Assembly: GCF_049933045.1 (NCBI RefSeq)
Contig: NZ_CP187926.1
Location: forward strand, 1,240,001 to 1,304,000
Length of the DNA: 64,000 nucleotides
From: Pseudocolwellia sp049933045
Lineage (GTDB): Bacteria > Pseudomonadota > Gammaproteobacteria > Enterobacterales > Alteromonadaceae
Reading direction: 5' to 3'
Shown: piece by piece, positions 38,589-48,445 of the stretch
How positions within the stretch are numbered: the stretch's first letter is position 1
Layout: each line of letters starts with the position of its first letter
Program-made: the position numbers and the translations under genes
The notes under the pieces: model-generated
Seen by the model: only the letters and a program-made list of their open reading frames with translations
What the model was told of the DNA's origin: nothing
The model's database searches: none

Positions 38589-38653
38589 CAGCTATCAGTT
38601 TGATTATGTAAAACCAACACCGATAAAACTGATAGATAACTGGCTTAGATTAA

Positions 38654-40294
38654 TTATTTAGACGATTTATAAAAGTCTAATAAACCAAAAGTTGAGCTAT
38701 CTAAACTTTCGCTTAACGTATCAGCAGAAAGCTCTGCATATACTTTGTTTGCTAAGCCTTTCCCTAATTCAACACCCCATTGATCGAACGAACAAATCTG
38801 CAATAAAATACCTTGTACAAAAATCTTCTGTTCATAAAGTGCAATTAAGCTACCTAATGTTTTAGGTGTAAGTTTTTGCATTAAAATTGTATTAGAAGGG
38901 CGGTTACCTTGATGTACTTTATGCACTGCCACTTTATCAATTTCTTCAGCTGACATTCCTTTAGCTGTTAATTCTTCTCTCACTTGCTCTTCTGTAACAC
39001 CTTGCATTAACGCTTGTGTTTGAGCAAAGAAGTTAGACATAAGAATGTCGTGATGATTATTAACAGGTATTAAACTTTCAACTGAACCAATAAAGTCAGC
39101 AGGAACAATGGTATTGCCTTGATGTAAATATTGATAAAAAGCATGTTGACCATTAATACCAATTTCACCCCAAATAGCAGGTACCGTAGTATAAGAAATA
39201 CGCTCGCCTTCCCATGAAACTGACTTACCGTTACTTTCCATTTCTGCTTGCTGTAAATAAGCAGGTAAACGATGTAAAGATTGGTCGTAAGGTAAAATCA
39301 CTTGTGATTGAGAACCTAAGAAGGTGGTATTCCACACACTAAGCATTGCCATAATCACTGGAGCATTCTGTTCTAATGGAGCAGTACAAAAGTGATGATC
39401 AATTTCGTAAGCGCCTTCAAGTAATTCAACAAAGTTCTCAAAACCTAACTCGATAGCAATCGGTAAACCTATGGTTGACCATAAAGAAAAACGACCGCCA
39501 ACCCAATCCCACATATCAAATATGTTTTCTTCTTTAATACCAAACGCAGTGGCTTTTTCTTTGTTAGAAGATACCGCAACAAAATGTTTAGCAATCGCAT
39601 TCTTATCAAAAGCTGCAGCCACTAACCATTGCATTGCTGTAGTAGCGTTAGTCATGGTTTCAGACGTAGTGAAGGTTTTGCTTGATACAATAAATAATGT
39701 AGTTTCAGGGTTTAAGTGACGTAAAACATTCGCAACTTGTGTGCCATCAACATTCGAAACGTAATGCATTTGAAGATCTTTAGAACCATATTCAGCTAAA
39801 GCTTCAGTAACCATTTCAGGACCAAGGTTTGAACCACCGACACCGATACTTACAACGTCAGTAATCGCTTCACCTGAATAACCAACCCATTCGCCGTAAC
39901 GTACTTTATCGCTGAATGCTTTAACGTGATTTAACGCAACTTGTACTTCTTCAATAACATTTTCGCCGTCAATTACAATAGGCGCGCTGTTACGATCACG
40001 TAATGCCGTATGTAAAACCGCTCTGTTTTCTGTGGTATTAATTTTCTCACCAGAAAACATTTTAGTGCGCCAATCTTCAAGCTCACAATCTTTAACTAAA
40101 TCTAAAAGTAGTTTGAAAGTTTCGTCTGACATTAAGTTTTTCGAATAATCAAATAAGAAAGCCGGGGTTTTAATTGAGTATTTAGAAAAACGCTCACTAT
40201 CATTAGCAAATAAATCAACCATGTGTTGTTGCTTCATTTCTTCGGCATGAGAGATTAGCTTTTGCCAGCTTGGCAGTGATGTTCTTGATGTCAT
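38654..40294 (-). CDS. pgi: Glucose-6-phosphate isomerase
   Basis: A 546-residue glycolytic enzyme interconverting glucose-6-phosphate and fructose-6-phosphate. The ATG at 40294, with AGGAA 9 bp before it, is chosen over an upstream start at 40333 because homology begins TSRTSLPSWQKL. Signatures are VSIGVGGSNLGP, SKTFTTSETMTNA, LHRLPAYLQQAEMESNGKS and KVHQGNRPSNTI. tal follows on the same strand but upstream, with 273 bp between. Confidence 0.97.
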   Translation of the reverse strand: MTSRTSLPSWQKLISHAEEMKQQHMVDLFANDSERFSKYSIKTPAFLFDYSKNLMSDETFKLLLDLVKDCELEDWRTKMFSGEKINTTENRAVLHTALRDRNSAPIVIDGENVIEEVQVALNHVKAFSDKVRYGEWVGYSGEAITDVVSIGVGGSNLGPEMVTEALAEYGSKDLQMHYVSNVDGTQVANVLRHLNPETTLFIVSSKTFTTSETMTNATTAMQWLVAAAFDKNAIAKHFVAVSSNKEKATAFGIKEENIFDMWDWVGGRFSLWSTIGLPIAIELGFENFVELLEGAYEIDHHFCTAPLEQNAPVIMAMLSVWNTTFLGSQSQVILPYDQSLHRLPAYLQQAEMESNGKSVSWEGERISYTTVPAIWGEIGINGQHAFYQYLHQGNTIVPADFIGSVESLIPVNNHHDILMSNFFAQTQALMQGVTEEQVREELTAKGMSAEEIDKVAVHKVHQGNRPSNTILMQKLTPKTLGSLIALYEQKIFVQGILLQICSFDQWGVELGKGLANKVYAELSADTLSESLDSSTFGLLDFYKSSK

Positions 40295-40508
40295 TTTGGA
40301 ATTCCTGTTTTGTAATTGAATATTGCTAATCAATTAAGATAAATTTTAATACGTTAGGATTTATAAATTTTACAATGTGCATACTTATTGTCGAGCTTGG
40401 CTATTTACATGAAATAAATAGGACGTAAGCGCTCAACAAATTATTTTTAATACATTTTATTTTGTTTATGCTCTTTTCAAACAAAGTTGAAGCTAGAAGC
40501 GAAAAGTA

Positions 40509-40557
40509 CAAACAAAATAAACTTCTATTATGTTGGCATTAAACCAACATAATAGAA
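40509..40557 (-). terminator. Terminator after tal
   Basis: TTCTATTATGTTGG pairs perfectly over 14 bp with CCAACATAATAGAA. On the minus strand it is followed by GTTTATTTTGTTTG, 11 bp after the tal stop codon. Confidence 0.85.
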
Positions 40558-40567
40558 TGTGAACTAA

Positions 40568-41506
40568 CTATTTAATTAAGTCAGCTACTAGGTCTTCTAA
40601 AATGCGTTGATCAACAGCAAATTTACGAATACCTTCAGATAGTTTTTCTGTAGCCATAGCATCTTCGTTATGTTCCCAAGCAAAAGTTGCTTCAGTTAAC
40701 GGAACAATATCGTCTTTAGATTTAACTACAACGCCATCAGCAGAAAGCTTAGTTTCTAATGTGCCTTCAGTATTTTGTAATTCAGTTAATAACGCAGGAG
40801 AAACCGTTAACAAGTCACAACCTGCTAATTCAATAATTTCACTTGTGTTTCTAAAGCTTGCGCCCATAACAACTGTGTTATAACCGTAAGATTTGTAGTA
40901 GTTATAAATACTTGTTACAGAGATAACGCCTGGATCATCAGCGCCAATAAATTCTTTACCTTCGCTTGCTTTGTACCAATCTAAAATACGACCAACAAAC
41001 GGAGAGATTAACGTTACATTCGCTTCAGCACAGGCAATTGCTTGAGCTTTACTGAATAATAAAGTTAAGTTACAAGAAATACCTTCCATCTCTAATTGCT
41101 CAGCAGCTTTAATACCTTGCCAAGTTGAAGCAAGTTTAATTAAAACGCGCTCTTTAGAGATACCAGCTGTTTCGTATAATGCGATTAACTTACGGCCTTT
41201 CTCGATGCTTGCTTGCGTATCAAACGATAAACGCGCATCTACTTCACTCGAAATACGACCAGGGATAATTTTTAAAATTTCACAACCAAAGTTAACAATA
41301 AGTTGATCACAAACGTCATCAATATCGCTACCAGCTTTTGCAATAGCGTCGTCTATAAGACCTTTGTATTGCGGTAACTTAGCTGCTTGTAAAATTAACG
41401 AAGGGTTAGTTGTAGCGTCTACAGGGTTTAATGCTTTAATTGAATCAACATCGCCACTGTCTGCAACAACAATAGTTACTTTTTTTAATTGCTCTAATAA
41501 ATTCAT
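40568..41506 (-). CDS. tal: Transaldolase
   Basis: A 312-residue pentose-phosphate pathway enzyme moving dihydroxyacetone units. It has DATTNPSLILQA near the N-terminus, the Schiff-base Lys in RVLIKLASTWQG near residue 132, and SFVGRILDW-like SPFVGRILDWY. Length is the same as TalB. It lies upstream of pgi with a terminator between. The 493-bp gap 41507-41999 has no gene and no signal I can support. Confidence 0.97.
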   Translation of the reverse strand: MNLLEQLKKVTIVVADSGDVDSIKALNPVDATTNPSLILQAAKLPQYKGLIDDAIAKAGSDIDDVCDQLIVNFGCEILKIIPGRISSEVDARLSFDTQASIEKGRKLIALYETAGISKERVLIKLASTWQGIKAAEQLEMEGISCNLTLLFSKAQAIACAEANVTLISPFVGRILDWYKASEGKEFIGADDPGVISVTSIYNYYKSYGYNTVVMGASFRNTSEIIELAGCDLLTVSPALLTELQNTEGTLETKLSADGVVVKSKDDIVPLTEATFAWEHNEDAMATEKLSEGIRKFAVDQRILEDLVADLIK

Positions 41507-41999
41507 GGGAACTCTACTAATTGATTATTCTGAATGATTACCGTGTAATCCAACCAGGATTTAAGGCATAGCCGATTTAGAACTATAACCCGTGAAAATA
41601 GTGAAGACACATTATTGCTGATATTAACTTTATAGCAAATAATTATTTGGTCTATTTAACAATGTTTTATTCATATTAAATCAACTAAAGTGATTTAAGG
41701 GTGCTAAGTTTAACGTAGATGATCATAAAACTACAAGTTGTGATTAAATGTTAAGCAATTAAGCTCAGTTATTTTATTTTACTATTAATTAGCCATCTAC
41801 ATAGATGAAAAGAAATTGTCTATAAAGTGATTAGCTTTTTTATTCATTAACCCTTAAATCTTCTCTATATTATTTTTACAAAAGCATCTTTAACGAAGTT
41901 GAAGTTAAAAAACGCAGATCATACACAAATTAGTGTTTTTATTACTTTGATCTTTAAAGCTATTCATATAAATTGACGCTAAGTAAATATTTAAATTAA

Positions 42000-42293
42000 A
42001 TGGAAATAAAAATGCATGTAGATAAAGCTAAAAAACGCATAGCCAAATTAGTAAAAGCGGGTGATAAAGGTTATCCACAAATTTCCATCGAATATTTTGG
42101 TGAAACAGCCGAATGTGCAACCTTAGTTGTTGTAGGTTTTACCTTTGAAGAAGGTGCTGAAGCTCAAGAAGAAAAGTTCACCAGTAAAGACAACGCACGA
42201 GAAAGCGAAGTTATTCAATCAGCATTAGTTAAAATTATTGAACGCGCCAACGCTAAATCAGTTCTTGAAGTGTCGGGTATTTCAATTTTATAG
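42000..42293 (+). CDS. Conserved small soluble protein, function unknown
   Basis: A 97-residue (or 93, if the second ATG at 42012 is used) protein with no membrane segment and the pattern GDKGYPQISIEYFGE...TLVVVGFTFEEGAEAQEEKF...SVLEVSGISIL. I do not recognise a named family. It is followed by three other small genes on the same strand. Confidence 0.6.
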   Translation: MEIKMHVDKAKKRIAKLVKAGDKGYPQISIEYFGETAECATLVVVGFTFEEGAEAQEEKFTSKDNARESEVIQSALVKIIERANAKSVLEVSGISIL

Positions 42294-42402
42294 CTTAGTG
42301 AGAATTTAAAGCTTTGTCAGAACATAAAGTTTTATGAAACTATTGAGCTATTTGAAGTACAAACCTAAAAGTTAGAATAACAATACAAAAGAATCTGCAT
42401 AA

Positions 42403-42819
42403 ATGACGAATAACAAAAGCTGTGAATACGGCGTAGGCGATAATTCTTACAAAATGGCAGGGGAGTTAGCCGGTATTACGCAACTTGTTGATGAGTTTTA
42501 TCACAACATGGCAACACTTACTGCAGCTAAAAAAGTTAGAAACATGCACGCAGAAGATTTATCGCTTTCAAGTAAAAAACTGGCTTACTTTCTTTCAGGT
42601 TGGCTGGGTGGACCTAAGTTATATACAGAGCATTTTGGTAGTATAAATATTCCATTAGCTCATAAACATTTATCTGTTGGTGAAGACGAAACTCAAGCTT
42701 GGCTACTGTGTATGCAAAAAGCTGTAGATAAGCAAAATTATGAAGCAGCATTCAAGGTCTACTTAATGGAGCAGTTACGAGTTCCAGCAGAAAGAATAAG
42801 AAAAGTATCAGCAGGCTGA
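42403..42819 (+). CDS. Group II truncated haemoglobin
   Basis: A 138-residue 2-on-2 globin. FYHNMATL, the proximal His in KLAYFLSGWLGGPKLYTEHFG and the HKHLSVGEDETQAWLLCM segment (with the Trp G8 typical of group II) are visible. Such globins bind oxygen or nitric oxide and are often tied to micro-aerobic or nitrosative stress, fitting the cbb3/FNR genes elsewhere in this window. Confidence 0.92.
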   Translation: MTNNKSCEYGVGDNSYKMAGELAGITQLVDEFYHNMATLTAAKKVRNMHAEDLSLSSKKLAYFLSGWLGGPKLYTEHFGSINIPLAHKHLSVGEDETQAWLLCMQKAVDKQNYEAAFKVYLMEQLRVPAERIRKVSAG

Positions 42820-42840
42820 ACTTTCAAAGTTAATCTTGCT

Positions 42841-42885
42841 TAAACACTTAAACACTTAAACACTTAAACACTTAAACACTTAAAC
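42841..42885. repeat. 8-bp tandem repeat (ACACTTAA unit)
   Basis: Between the haemoglobin gene and the next small gene, the unit AAACACTT recurs about 5.5 times without error. Confidence 0.9.
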
Positions 42886-42910
42886 AAATTACATTAACAA
42901 ACGGAAAACT

Positions 42911-43186
42911 ATGATCTTTTTAATCTTCGCACTTCTTATGTTGGCAGCTTCATATAAATTATATTTAATGAAAAAAGAACCTTATTTTTCAGCTTTACTG
43001 TTTAGTATTCCTTTAGCGGTTGCAGGTTTGATAATGGGTAACCCGCTTGCTGGCGTATTTATTGGTAGCGCTATATTGTTTGCTTTAGGCTTTGTTTGCT
43101 TTTGGTTATTAGACAAAGTACCAAACGGAGCGCCACATTACTCTGTATTAGGTGTTACCGCTGCTATAGTGGTATTTGTTGTATAG
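42911..43186 (+). CDS. Small three-helix membrane protein
   Basis: A 91-residue protein with a short N-terminal helix and two to three further helices (LLFSIPLAVAGLIMG, GVFIGSAILFALGFVCFWLL, YSVLGVTAAIVVFVV). No family recognised. ACGGAAAAC before the ATG provides a weak ribosome site. Confidence 0.6.
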   Translation: MIFLIFALLMLAASYKLYLMKKEPYFSALLFSIPLAVAGLIMGNPLAGVFIGSAILFALGFVCFWLLDKVPNGAPHYSVLGVTAAIVVFVV

Positions 43187-43227
43187 CTTTGAAGTATTAA
43201 GTTAATGGCTTATTTTGAGGTGTTCGC

Positions 43228-43518
43228 GTGATCAGTTGCCACTTATACGATTATATTGAAATTGTCTGTATGCATAAATATCCTGTCAAATTAACCATGA
43301 AAAATAACACCGTTATTAAATGTATCGCCCTTGATACAAAATATAATGATGCAAGAGAAGAATGTATTAAAGTAAGCTGTAAAAGTACTTTTGATGTTAA
43401 TATGCAGAATATCAAAAAGGTAGATAATACGACTGAAAGCTTAATACCATTGAATAACTTAGCATCGTTAGAAGTTGTTGTTGAAAATCCACATTTTAAA
43501 GTGGTTTCATTTAGCTAA
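43228..43518 (+). CDS. rof: Rho-binding antiterminator (Rof/YaeO-like)
   Basis: A 96-residue protein with GTG start and GAGG upstream. ISCHLYDYIEIVCMHKYPVK is the Rof pattern (I-x-C-x2-Y-D-x2-E-x-x-C), followed by a small beta barrel (LTMKNNTVIKCIALDTKY...EECIKVSC). Rof binds Rho and blocks RNA loading, relieving termination. It is slightly longer than E. coli Rof at the C-terminus. Confidence 0.75.
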   Translation: MISCHLYDYIEIVCMHKYPVKLTMKNNTVIKCIALDTKYNDAREECIKVSCKSTFDVNMQNIKKVDNTTESLIPLNNLASLEVVVENPHFKVVSFS

Positions 43519-43696
43519 TTTTTTGAAATCAGATTAAGCTCTTACAAATCAAATTAAGCATTAATGTAAACCGAGTTCAATCAATATACGTAACAGAAAT
43601 CATTTATAGCAGTCTTTATTTCTTAACCTGCTATTAACCCATAACTCTTTATACTCACTATAATGAGATAACTAACTATAACGCTAGGAGCCTTGA

Positions 43697-44242
43697 ATGT
43701 TAGTAACAAAAAATTCAAAGTTTTGGTCAGATCTTATTCTGATCGCTAGTATCGTATGCGTTATTTTTATGTCTTTGTCGTTAATCGATACACGCCAAGA
43801 ATGGTTTACTACACGCGATGCCACAACTTACATGCGCTATGGTGTGTTAGCAGGCGTTTTTATTATGGCAGCTTCACTCGTTATAATATTTTTAGTGCGT
43901 AACAATACACAAGCGCTTGTTAAAAGCTTTTCGGCACTTTCGGTTATTACTATTTCTTTACTCACGGTTAAAGCTTATTTACCTGTAGGCGCTAACCTTT
44001 TTTCAGAACAAAAAATAAAACCAACAGCGCTAAAACCTAATGCCAATCATCCACCTTTAGCGTTAGCTTTAGTGTCGATTAAAGAACTATCATCTAAAAG
44101 CATTACACCGCCAAAACAGTCTGTTTTATATCGCCCTCAAAACAATAAAATCACACAGCCAGCTAAACATCATTCAATCGCTACTGAACTTGCCACGCAT
44201 TTTTCAGAAATTAATGCGATTAACTCATCGTTGAGCGAGTAA
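43697..44242 (+). CDS. Membrane protein of unknown function
   Basis: A 181-residue protein with three helices (about 12-30, 46-68, 78-95) and a polar basic C-terminal tail of about 80 residues. No family recognised. AGGAG before the ATG supports the start. Confidence 0.6.
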   Translation: MLVTKNSKFWSDLILIASIVCVIFMSLSLIDTRQEWFTTRDATTYMRYGVLAGVFIMAASLVIIFLVRNNTQALVKSFSALSVITISLLTVKAYLPVGANLFSEQKIKPTALKPNANHPPLALALVSIKELSSKSITPPKQSVLYRPQNNKITQPAKHHSIATELATHFSEINAINSSLSE

Positions 44243-44419
44243 TCTAAAATGCGGCGCATCGTTTTATTATTCTTTTCTACCTCGCCAATTGAAATATCAT
44301 TTTACAAAAGCTTGCTCTAGCTACCCTAAAAGCAGTAACAAGATCATCACCCATTGATTACAATAAATCATTACCCATAACTTTACGTTTATTGGGTCAT
44401 TTATATCTATGGAGAAAAC

Positions 44420-45418
44420 ATGAAAAAAATAGTATTGATTTTCGTCACAGCTTTCTTGTTTACCACGCAGGCATTCGCTGAAACAGCAGTGAAGTACAAC
44501 AAAGAACTCGATGGTTTTGATTACCCATTTGATGTACAAACGTTTCACTTCAATTCTCAAAATCAAGAACTGAAAATGCGTTACATGGATATTGGCAATA
44601 AAGATGCAGATAAAGTTATCGTATTGCTTCATGGCAAAAACTTTTCTGGTTACTACTGGGAACAAACAGCTAATGACTTATTGAAGAAAAATTACCGGGT
44701 AATTATTCCTGATCAAATTGGATTTGGTAAATCATCTAAGCCAGCGTCTTATCAATACAGCTTTCCGCAACTAGCGTTAAATACTAAATCACTGTTAGAC
44801 AGTTTGAATATTAAAAAGTATGACGTTGTAGGTCATTCAATGGGTGGAATGGTTGCAGTAACCTTTGCTGTTAATTATAGCGCGTCAGTTAATAAGCTGA
44901 TTCTTATTAATCCTATTGGATTGGAAGACTACAGCAAGTATGTTGAATTTAAAGACACAAACTTCTTCTACAAAGGGCAGCTTGCATCAACACTTGATAA
45001 AGCCAGAAGCTACCAACAAAAAAATTACTATGATGGTAAATGGTCAAACAAATATGAAGAACTGCTAGTACCATTAAAAGGAATGCTTGCAGGTGAAGAT
45101 TGGCAAGTAGTTGCATGGAACAACGCCTTAACTTACGGACCTATATTTGCTGAGAATATGGTAGATAAATTTCCACAAATCACTAACGACACCTTTCTAA
45201 TTATCGGAACAAGAGATAACACAGGACCAGGTAGAGGATTCAAAAAGCCAGGCGTTACAAGAACACTTGGTGATTATAAAAACTTAGGCAAAAATGCACA
45301 TAAGCTGATTAAGGGATCTACGCTATACGAACTTGATGGTTTAGGTCACATGCCACACTATGAAGATTACAGCGCATTTATCAAAGCATTCGATAAAGCG
45401 CTAGCTGAAAGTGAATAA
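44420..45418 (+). CDS. Secreted alpha/beta hydrolase
   Basis: A 332-residue periplasmic or extracellular hydrolase with signal peptide MKKIVLIFVTAFLFTTQAFA. The oxyanion motif VLLHGKNFSGYYWE, nucleophile elbow VVGHSMGGM (Ser), an acid Asp region in IIGTRDNTGPG and the catalytic His in LDGLGHMPHYED are all in place. It belongs to the epoxide-hydrolase/haloalkane-like branch; the substrate is unknown. GGAG precedes the ATG and a terminator follows. Confidence 0.88.
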   Translation: MKKIVLIFVTAFLFTTQAFAETAVKYNKELDGFDYPFDVQTFHFNSQNQELKMRYMDIGNKDADKVIVLLHGKNFSGYYWEQTANDLLKKNYRVIIPDQIGFGKSSKPASYQYSFPQLALNTKSLLDSLNIKKYDVVGHSMGGMVAVTFAVNYSASVNKLILINPIGLEDYSKYVEFKDTNFFYKGQLASTLDKARSYQQKNYYDGKWSNKYEELLVPLKGMLAGEDWQVVAWNNALTYGPIFAENMVDKFPQITNDTFLIIGTRDNTGPGRGFKKPGVTRTLGDYKNLGKNAHKLIKGSTLYELDGLGHMPHYEDYSAFIKAFDKALAESE

Positions 45419-45477
45419 CAGAACATCTTAATAGCTTAACGATTAGCACTAGTTTTTATTTCTAATCGAATAAACAA

Positions 45478-45516
45478 AAGTCAGTAAGGTAAAAAACTTT
45501 ACTGACTTTATTTTAT
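45478..45516 (+). terminator. Terminator after the alpha/beta hydrolase
   Basis: AAAGTCAGTAAGGT pairs with ACTTTACTGACTTT (one G-T pair) and is followed by ATTTTAT, 60 bp after the stop codon. Confidence 0.8.
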
Positions 45517-45706
45517 CTACAATTTCTCTTTGCTGTTCACAAAACAAACCACCTTAAAACCAAATAAATTCAATGACATAAATCCGACACATTTCTATCA
45601 TTAATCTGTCACAAAGGTTCTCTAACATGCATCGTTTATCCAAAAGCTCGATACATCTTTCGAATTATTGAGCTATCAAAAACCCAGTGATAGGTTGAAT
45701 ATTATA

Positions 45707-48253
45707 ATGAAGGTTTTAAAAAAAACGGCTCTAGTCATTGCTATTACACAAACATTAACTGCATGTAATAGCGACAGTTCAAGTCCCACTCCAGAGATCA
45801 CACCTGATATCCCAGAAGTAATTATTGAAGAAGTCGTAGAAGACTCCTCAGATGAAGCAACACTTTCAATCACCAAAGGTGCTAACGTACTTGCCGAAAA
45901 CAATAATGATAACGTGTGGCGATTTGCTGTAATTCCAGACACACAAGGTCGTGATGATGACGATTACAAACAAACTATTATCCACACATACGACGATATC
46001 ACTTTATCAATTGATATTGGATATGACGTAAACAACGATGACATTTTTGATGGTGAAGGCTGGAAAATAGATGTTTCAGACCCTTACAATGCATTTTTTG
46101 CTAACGAAAATGGTGACCCACTTGCTAACGGTGCTACTCCAGTTGCGATAGCGAGCAACGAACGTTCAGACACTCCTTACGATTTTAAACATCTACCAGC
46201 ACTTCTCGTTGATCCTATTGTTTCTAAAATAAAAGCTGAAGGTGTTTCTGTTGTATTAGCCGTTGGTGACATGACCGATGTACGTACAGAAAACGAATAC
46301 GTAGAATGGATGAACAAAGTTGCCAATCCATTAACTGAAGCTGGCATGACAGTGCTACCCGTTCGTGGTAATCATGAAATTGTTGATGGTTACGATTGGT
46401 TAAGCTGGTTCACCACAGAAGTAGACACAACCGATAATCGTTCAGTTAATAACATTGACAACGGTATCGATGCTTATACCGAGGAAGACTCAGGAAATTT
46501 TGATCAAGGATATAAGCTTTATAAAGAATACCCTGGAAGCTTATTAACTCAAGGCTTAGCTGATGGCGAAATTGTTGGTTACGAAGAAATTGAAGATCTG
46601 ATGTACTACACAGTACAAAACAATACGCTATTTATCGCACTTGATTTTTACGCTAGCGATCTAGTATCAGTTAGCTACGAAGGCACATGGTTATTGATTT
46701 ACGACTGGTTAAAAAATGTATTAGAAACTAAAGGTTCAACGGTTGATCATATTGTTATGTTTGGCCATGAAGCTTTATCAACTAAAAAGCGTCCATCGGT
46801 TTATAACTACGACGAATATTTTGATTACATCAGTTCATTAAGTAATGAAGATAACGGTGAAAGCGAAAACGAAACTGAGCCAGGTATTTTAGGTTTAGAC
46901 ACAGGACAACTAGGTTACTTAGAACTACAAGACGAATCGTCACCAGGTTTGCTAGACAACGTACTTAACTTATTAAGCGAATATAACGTTAACTACATTG
47001 CAGGACACGATCATCAGTATTCTCGTAGCTTAATTCATCCAGACAATAACAATCCGTCAGTAGGCTTTACTCAAATTGTAGCGGGTAATGCATCTTGGAA
47101 AGCTTATAACAATCGCTACGGTATTCACGACAAATACGAGACAGGTTTAGCGCAAGATAACTTTGCCCAAGTAGGCGATTATGAAGGTACTAATAGTCAG
47201 TACGATAAAGACCTAACCAAATACGAAAAATCGAACAAAATCTCGTTCGTGATTGTAGAAGTTAATGGTCGTCAAATTACCTTCAAAAATTATTATGCAC
47301 CCGTTAATTTCTCAGAAGCTGATATGAACATGGGCACATATTGGGATGAAAATCAAAATGCTTGGATCCAATACGATGTAGACAGCTCAGGAACTACAGT
47401 AGAAGAAATCATTCCAATTGAATGGAGTTTAGGCGATAACGCAAGTTACACTAATGATGCATTACAACGTGTTGTATCTCCTTATGAATCTTACTGGACC
47501 ACAACTAAAACGCCGGACGAAGAAGGTTACATAGGCACAGAAGCAGCAATACTTGACGGTTTTAACTTAACCTACAACAGTGTTGAAATGCTAACTACCG
47601 ATACACAAGACAGCAAGCAAGTAGGTGTTCACGCAAACTACGAAGATGAACTTGGAACAGGTAAAGGCGAATACACCAGCTTTGCTAATGCGTATAACAT
47701 TCCACGCGAAGAACAAGCGATGAATGAGCTACTATCACTAAGTTGGTTTACAGACAATGATGAAAAAACTGTTTCAGATATTTTATTCATTAACGGTAAC
47801 TTAAATCAAGATGGGTCATACAAAAATACCAATGGTTTTGTACAAGCTAGCTCGCCATCTGAATTGTTCTTCGATAAAGATGCGGTTGAAACAACAAACC
47901 CAACCAATGTAGTCCGTGATGGGATAGTTACTGCAGACGACGAAGCGGATGCTATGACCATTGCAATGACAGCGCCTGAAGGTATCGACTTAACCACCTT
48001 AACCATAGGTCGTTACAATGAAGAAACGGGCGAATGGGAAGAGTTTCTTGCTGATAGCTGTTTTACAGAAACATCATACTCAGATGATTTCAGCGTAATG
48101 TTTAAATCAGGAGCGGGTAGTGCACCAAGTGACGTAGACAGCAGTTGTGGAACTTACTTATGGGGTTATAACCATAATAACAACACAGTGTGGGGATTTA
48201 CTCACAAAGACGGACGTTTTGCTCTTATTGAAAACACAGTAACTGCTGAGTAA
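45707..48253 (+). CDS. Large lipoprotein metallophosphoesterase
   Basis: The ATG at 45707 gives 848 residues starting MKVLKKTALVIAITQTLTAC, a lipoprotein signal, whereas the frame opens earlier at 45668. A calcineurin-like phosphoesterase domain (about 50-480) shows FAVIPDTQG, LAVGDMTD, VRGNHE, MFGHEAL and AGHDHQYSR, the five metal-binding motifs. A beta-rich C-terminal part (about 500-848) has no assignment. It may act on phosphate esters outside the cell; the substrate is unknown. Confidence 0.85.
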   Translation: MKVLKKTALVIAITQTLTACNSDSSSPTPEITPDIPEVIIEEVVEDSSDEATLSITKGANVLAENNNDNVWRFAVIPDTQGRDDDDYKQTIIHTYDDITLSIDIGYDVNNDDIFDGEGWKIDVSDPYNAFFANENGDPLANGATPVAIASNERSDTPYDFKHLPALLVDPIVSKIKAEGVSVVLAVGDMTDVRTENEYVEWMNKVANPLTEAGMTVLPVRGNHEIVDGYDWLSWFTTEVDTTDNRSVNNIDNGIDAYTEEDSGNFDQGYKLYKEYPGSLLTQGLADGEIVGYEEIEDLMYYTVQNNTLFIALDFYASDLVSVSYEGTWLLIYDWLKNVLETKGSTVDHIVMFGHEALSTKKRPSVYNYDEYFDYISSLSNEDNGESENETEPGILGLDTGQLGYLELQDESSPGLLDNVLNLLSEYNVNYIAGHDHQYSRSLIHPDNNNPSVGFTQIVAGNASWKAYNNRYGIHDKYETGLAQDNFAQVGDYEGTNSQYDKDLTKYEKSNKISFVIVEVNGRQITFKNYYAPVNFSEADMNMGTYWDENQNAWIQYDVDSSGTTVEEIIPIEWSLGDNASYTNDALQRVVSPYESYWTTTKTPDEEGYIGTEAAILDGFNLTYNSVEMLTTDTQDSKQVGVHANYEDELGTGKGEYTSFANAYNIPREEQAMNELLSLSWFTDNDEKTVSDILFINGNLNQDGSYKNTNGFVQASSPSELFFDKDAVETTNPTNVVRDGIVTADDEADAMTIAMTAPEGIDLTTLTIGRYNEETGEWEEFLADSCFTETSYSDDFSVMFKSGAGSAPSDVDSSCGTYLWGYNHNNNTVWGFTHKDGRFALIENTVTAE

Positions 48254-48314
48254 TAAATGATTGATTATGTATAAGAGTTGCTAAGCAGCTATTCATAACA
48301 ATAAATCAGAAACT

Positions 48315-48353
48315 AAAAAAGCGATAACGATTTAAAACCGTTATCGCTTTTTA
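48315..48353. terminator. Terminator after the phosphoesterase gene
   Basis: AAAAAGCGATAACG pairs with CGTTATCGCTTTTT around a short loop; the flanking A and T runs let it act on either strand. Confidence 0.9.
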
Positions 48354-48445
48354 TCACGTTTAATAATATTTATTTACAATAAAAAACTTTATTTGAATAA
48401 TGTTGAATGTAATATGATTTTTTCATCGATAAGGATATTGCTGTT

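Noticed and set aside
42841..42885. CRISPR-like array
   Set aside because: The unit is 8 bp with no spacers; it is a plain microsatellite.
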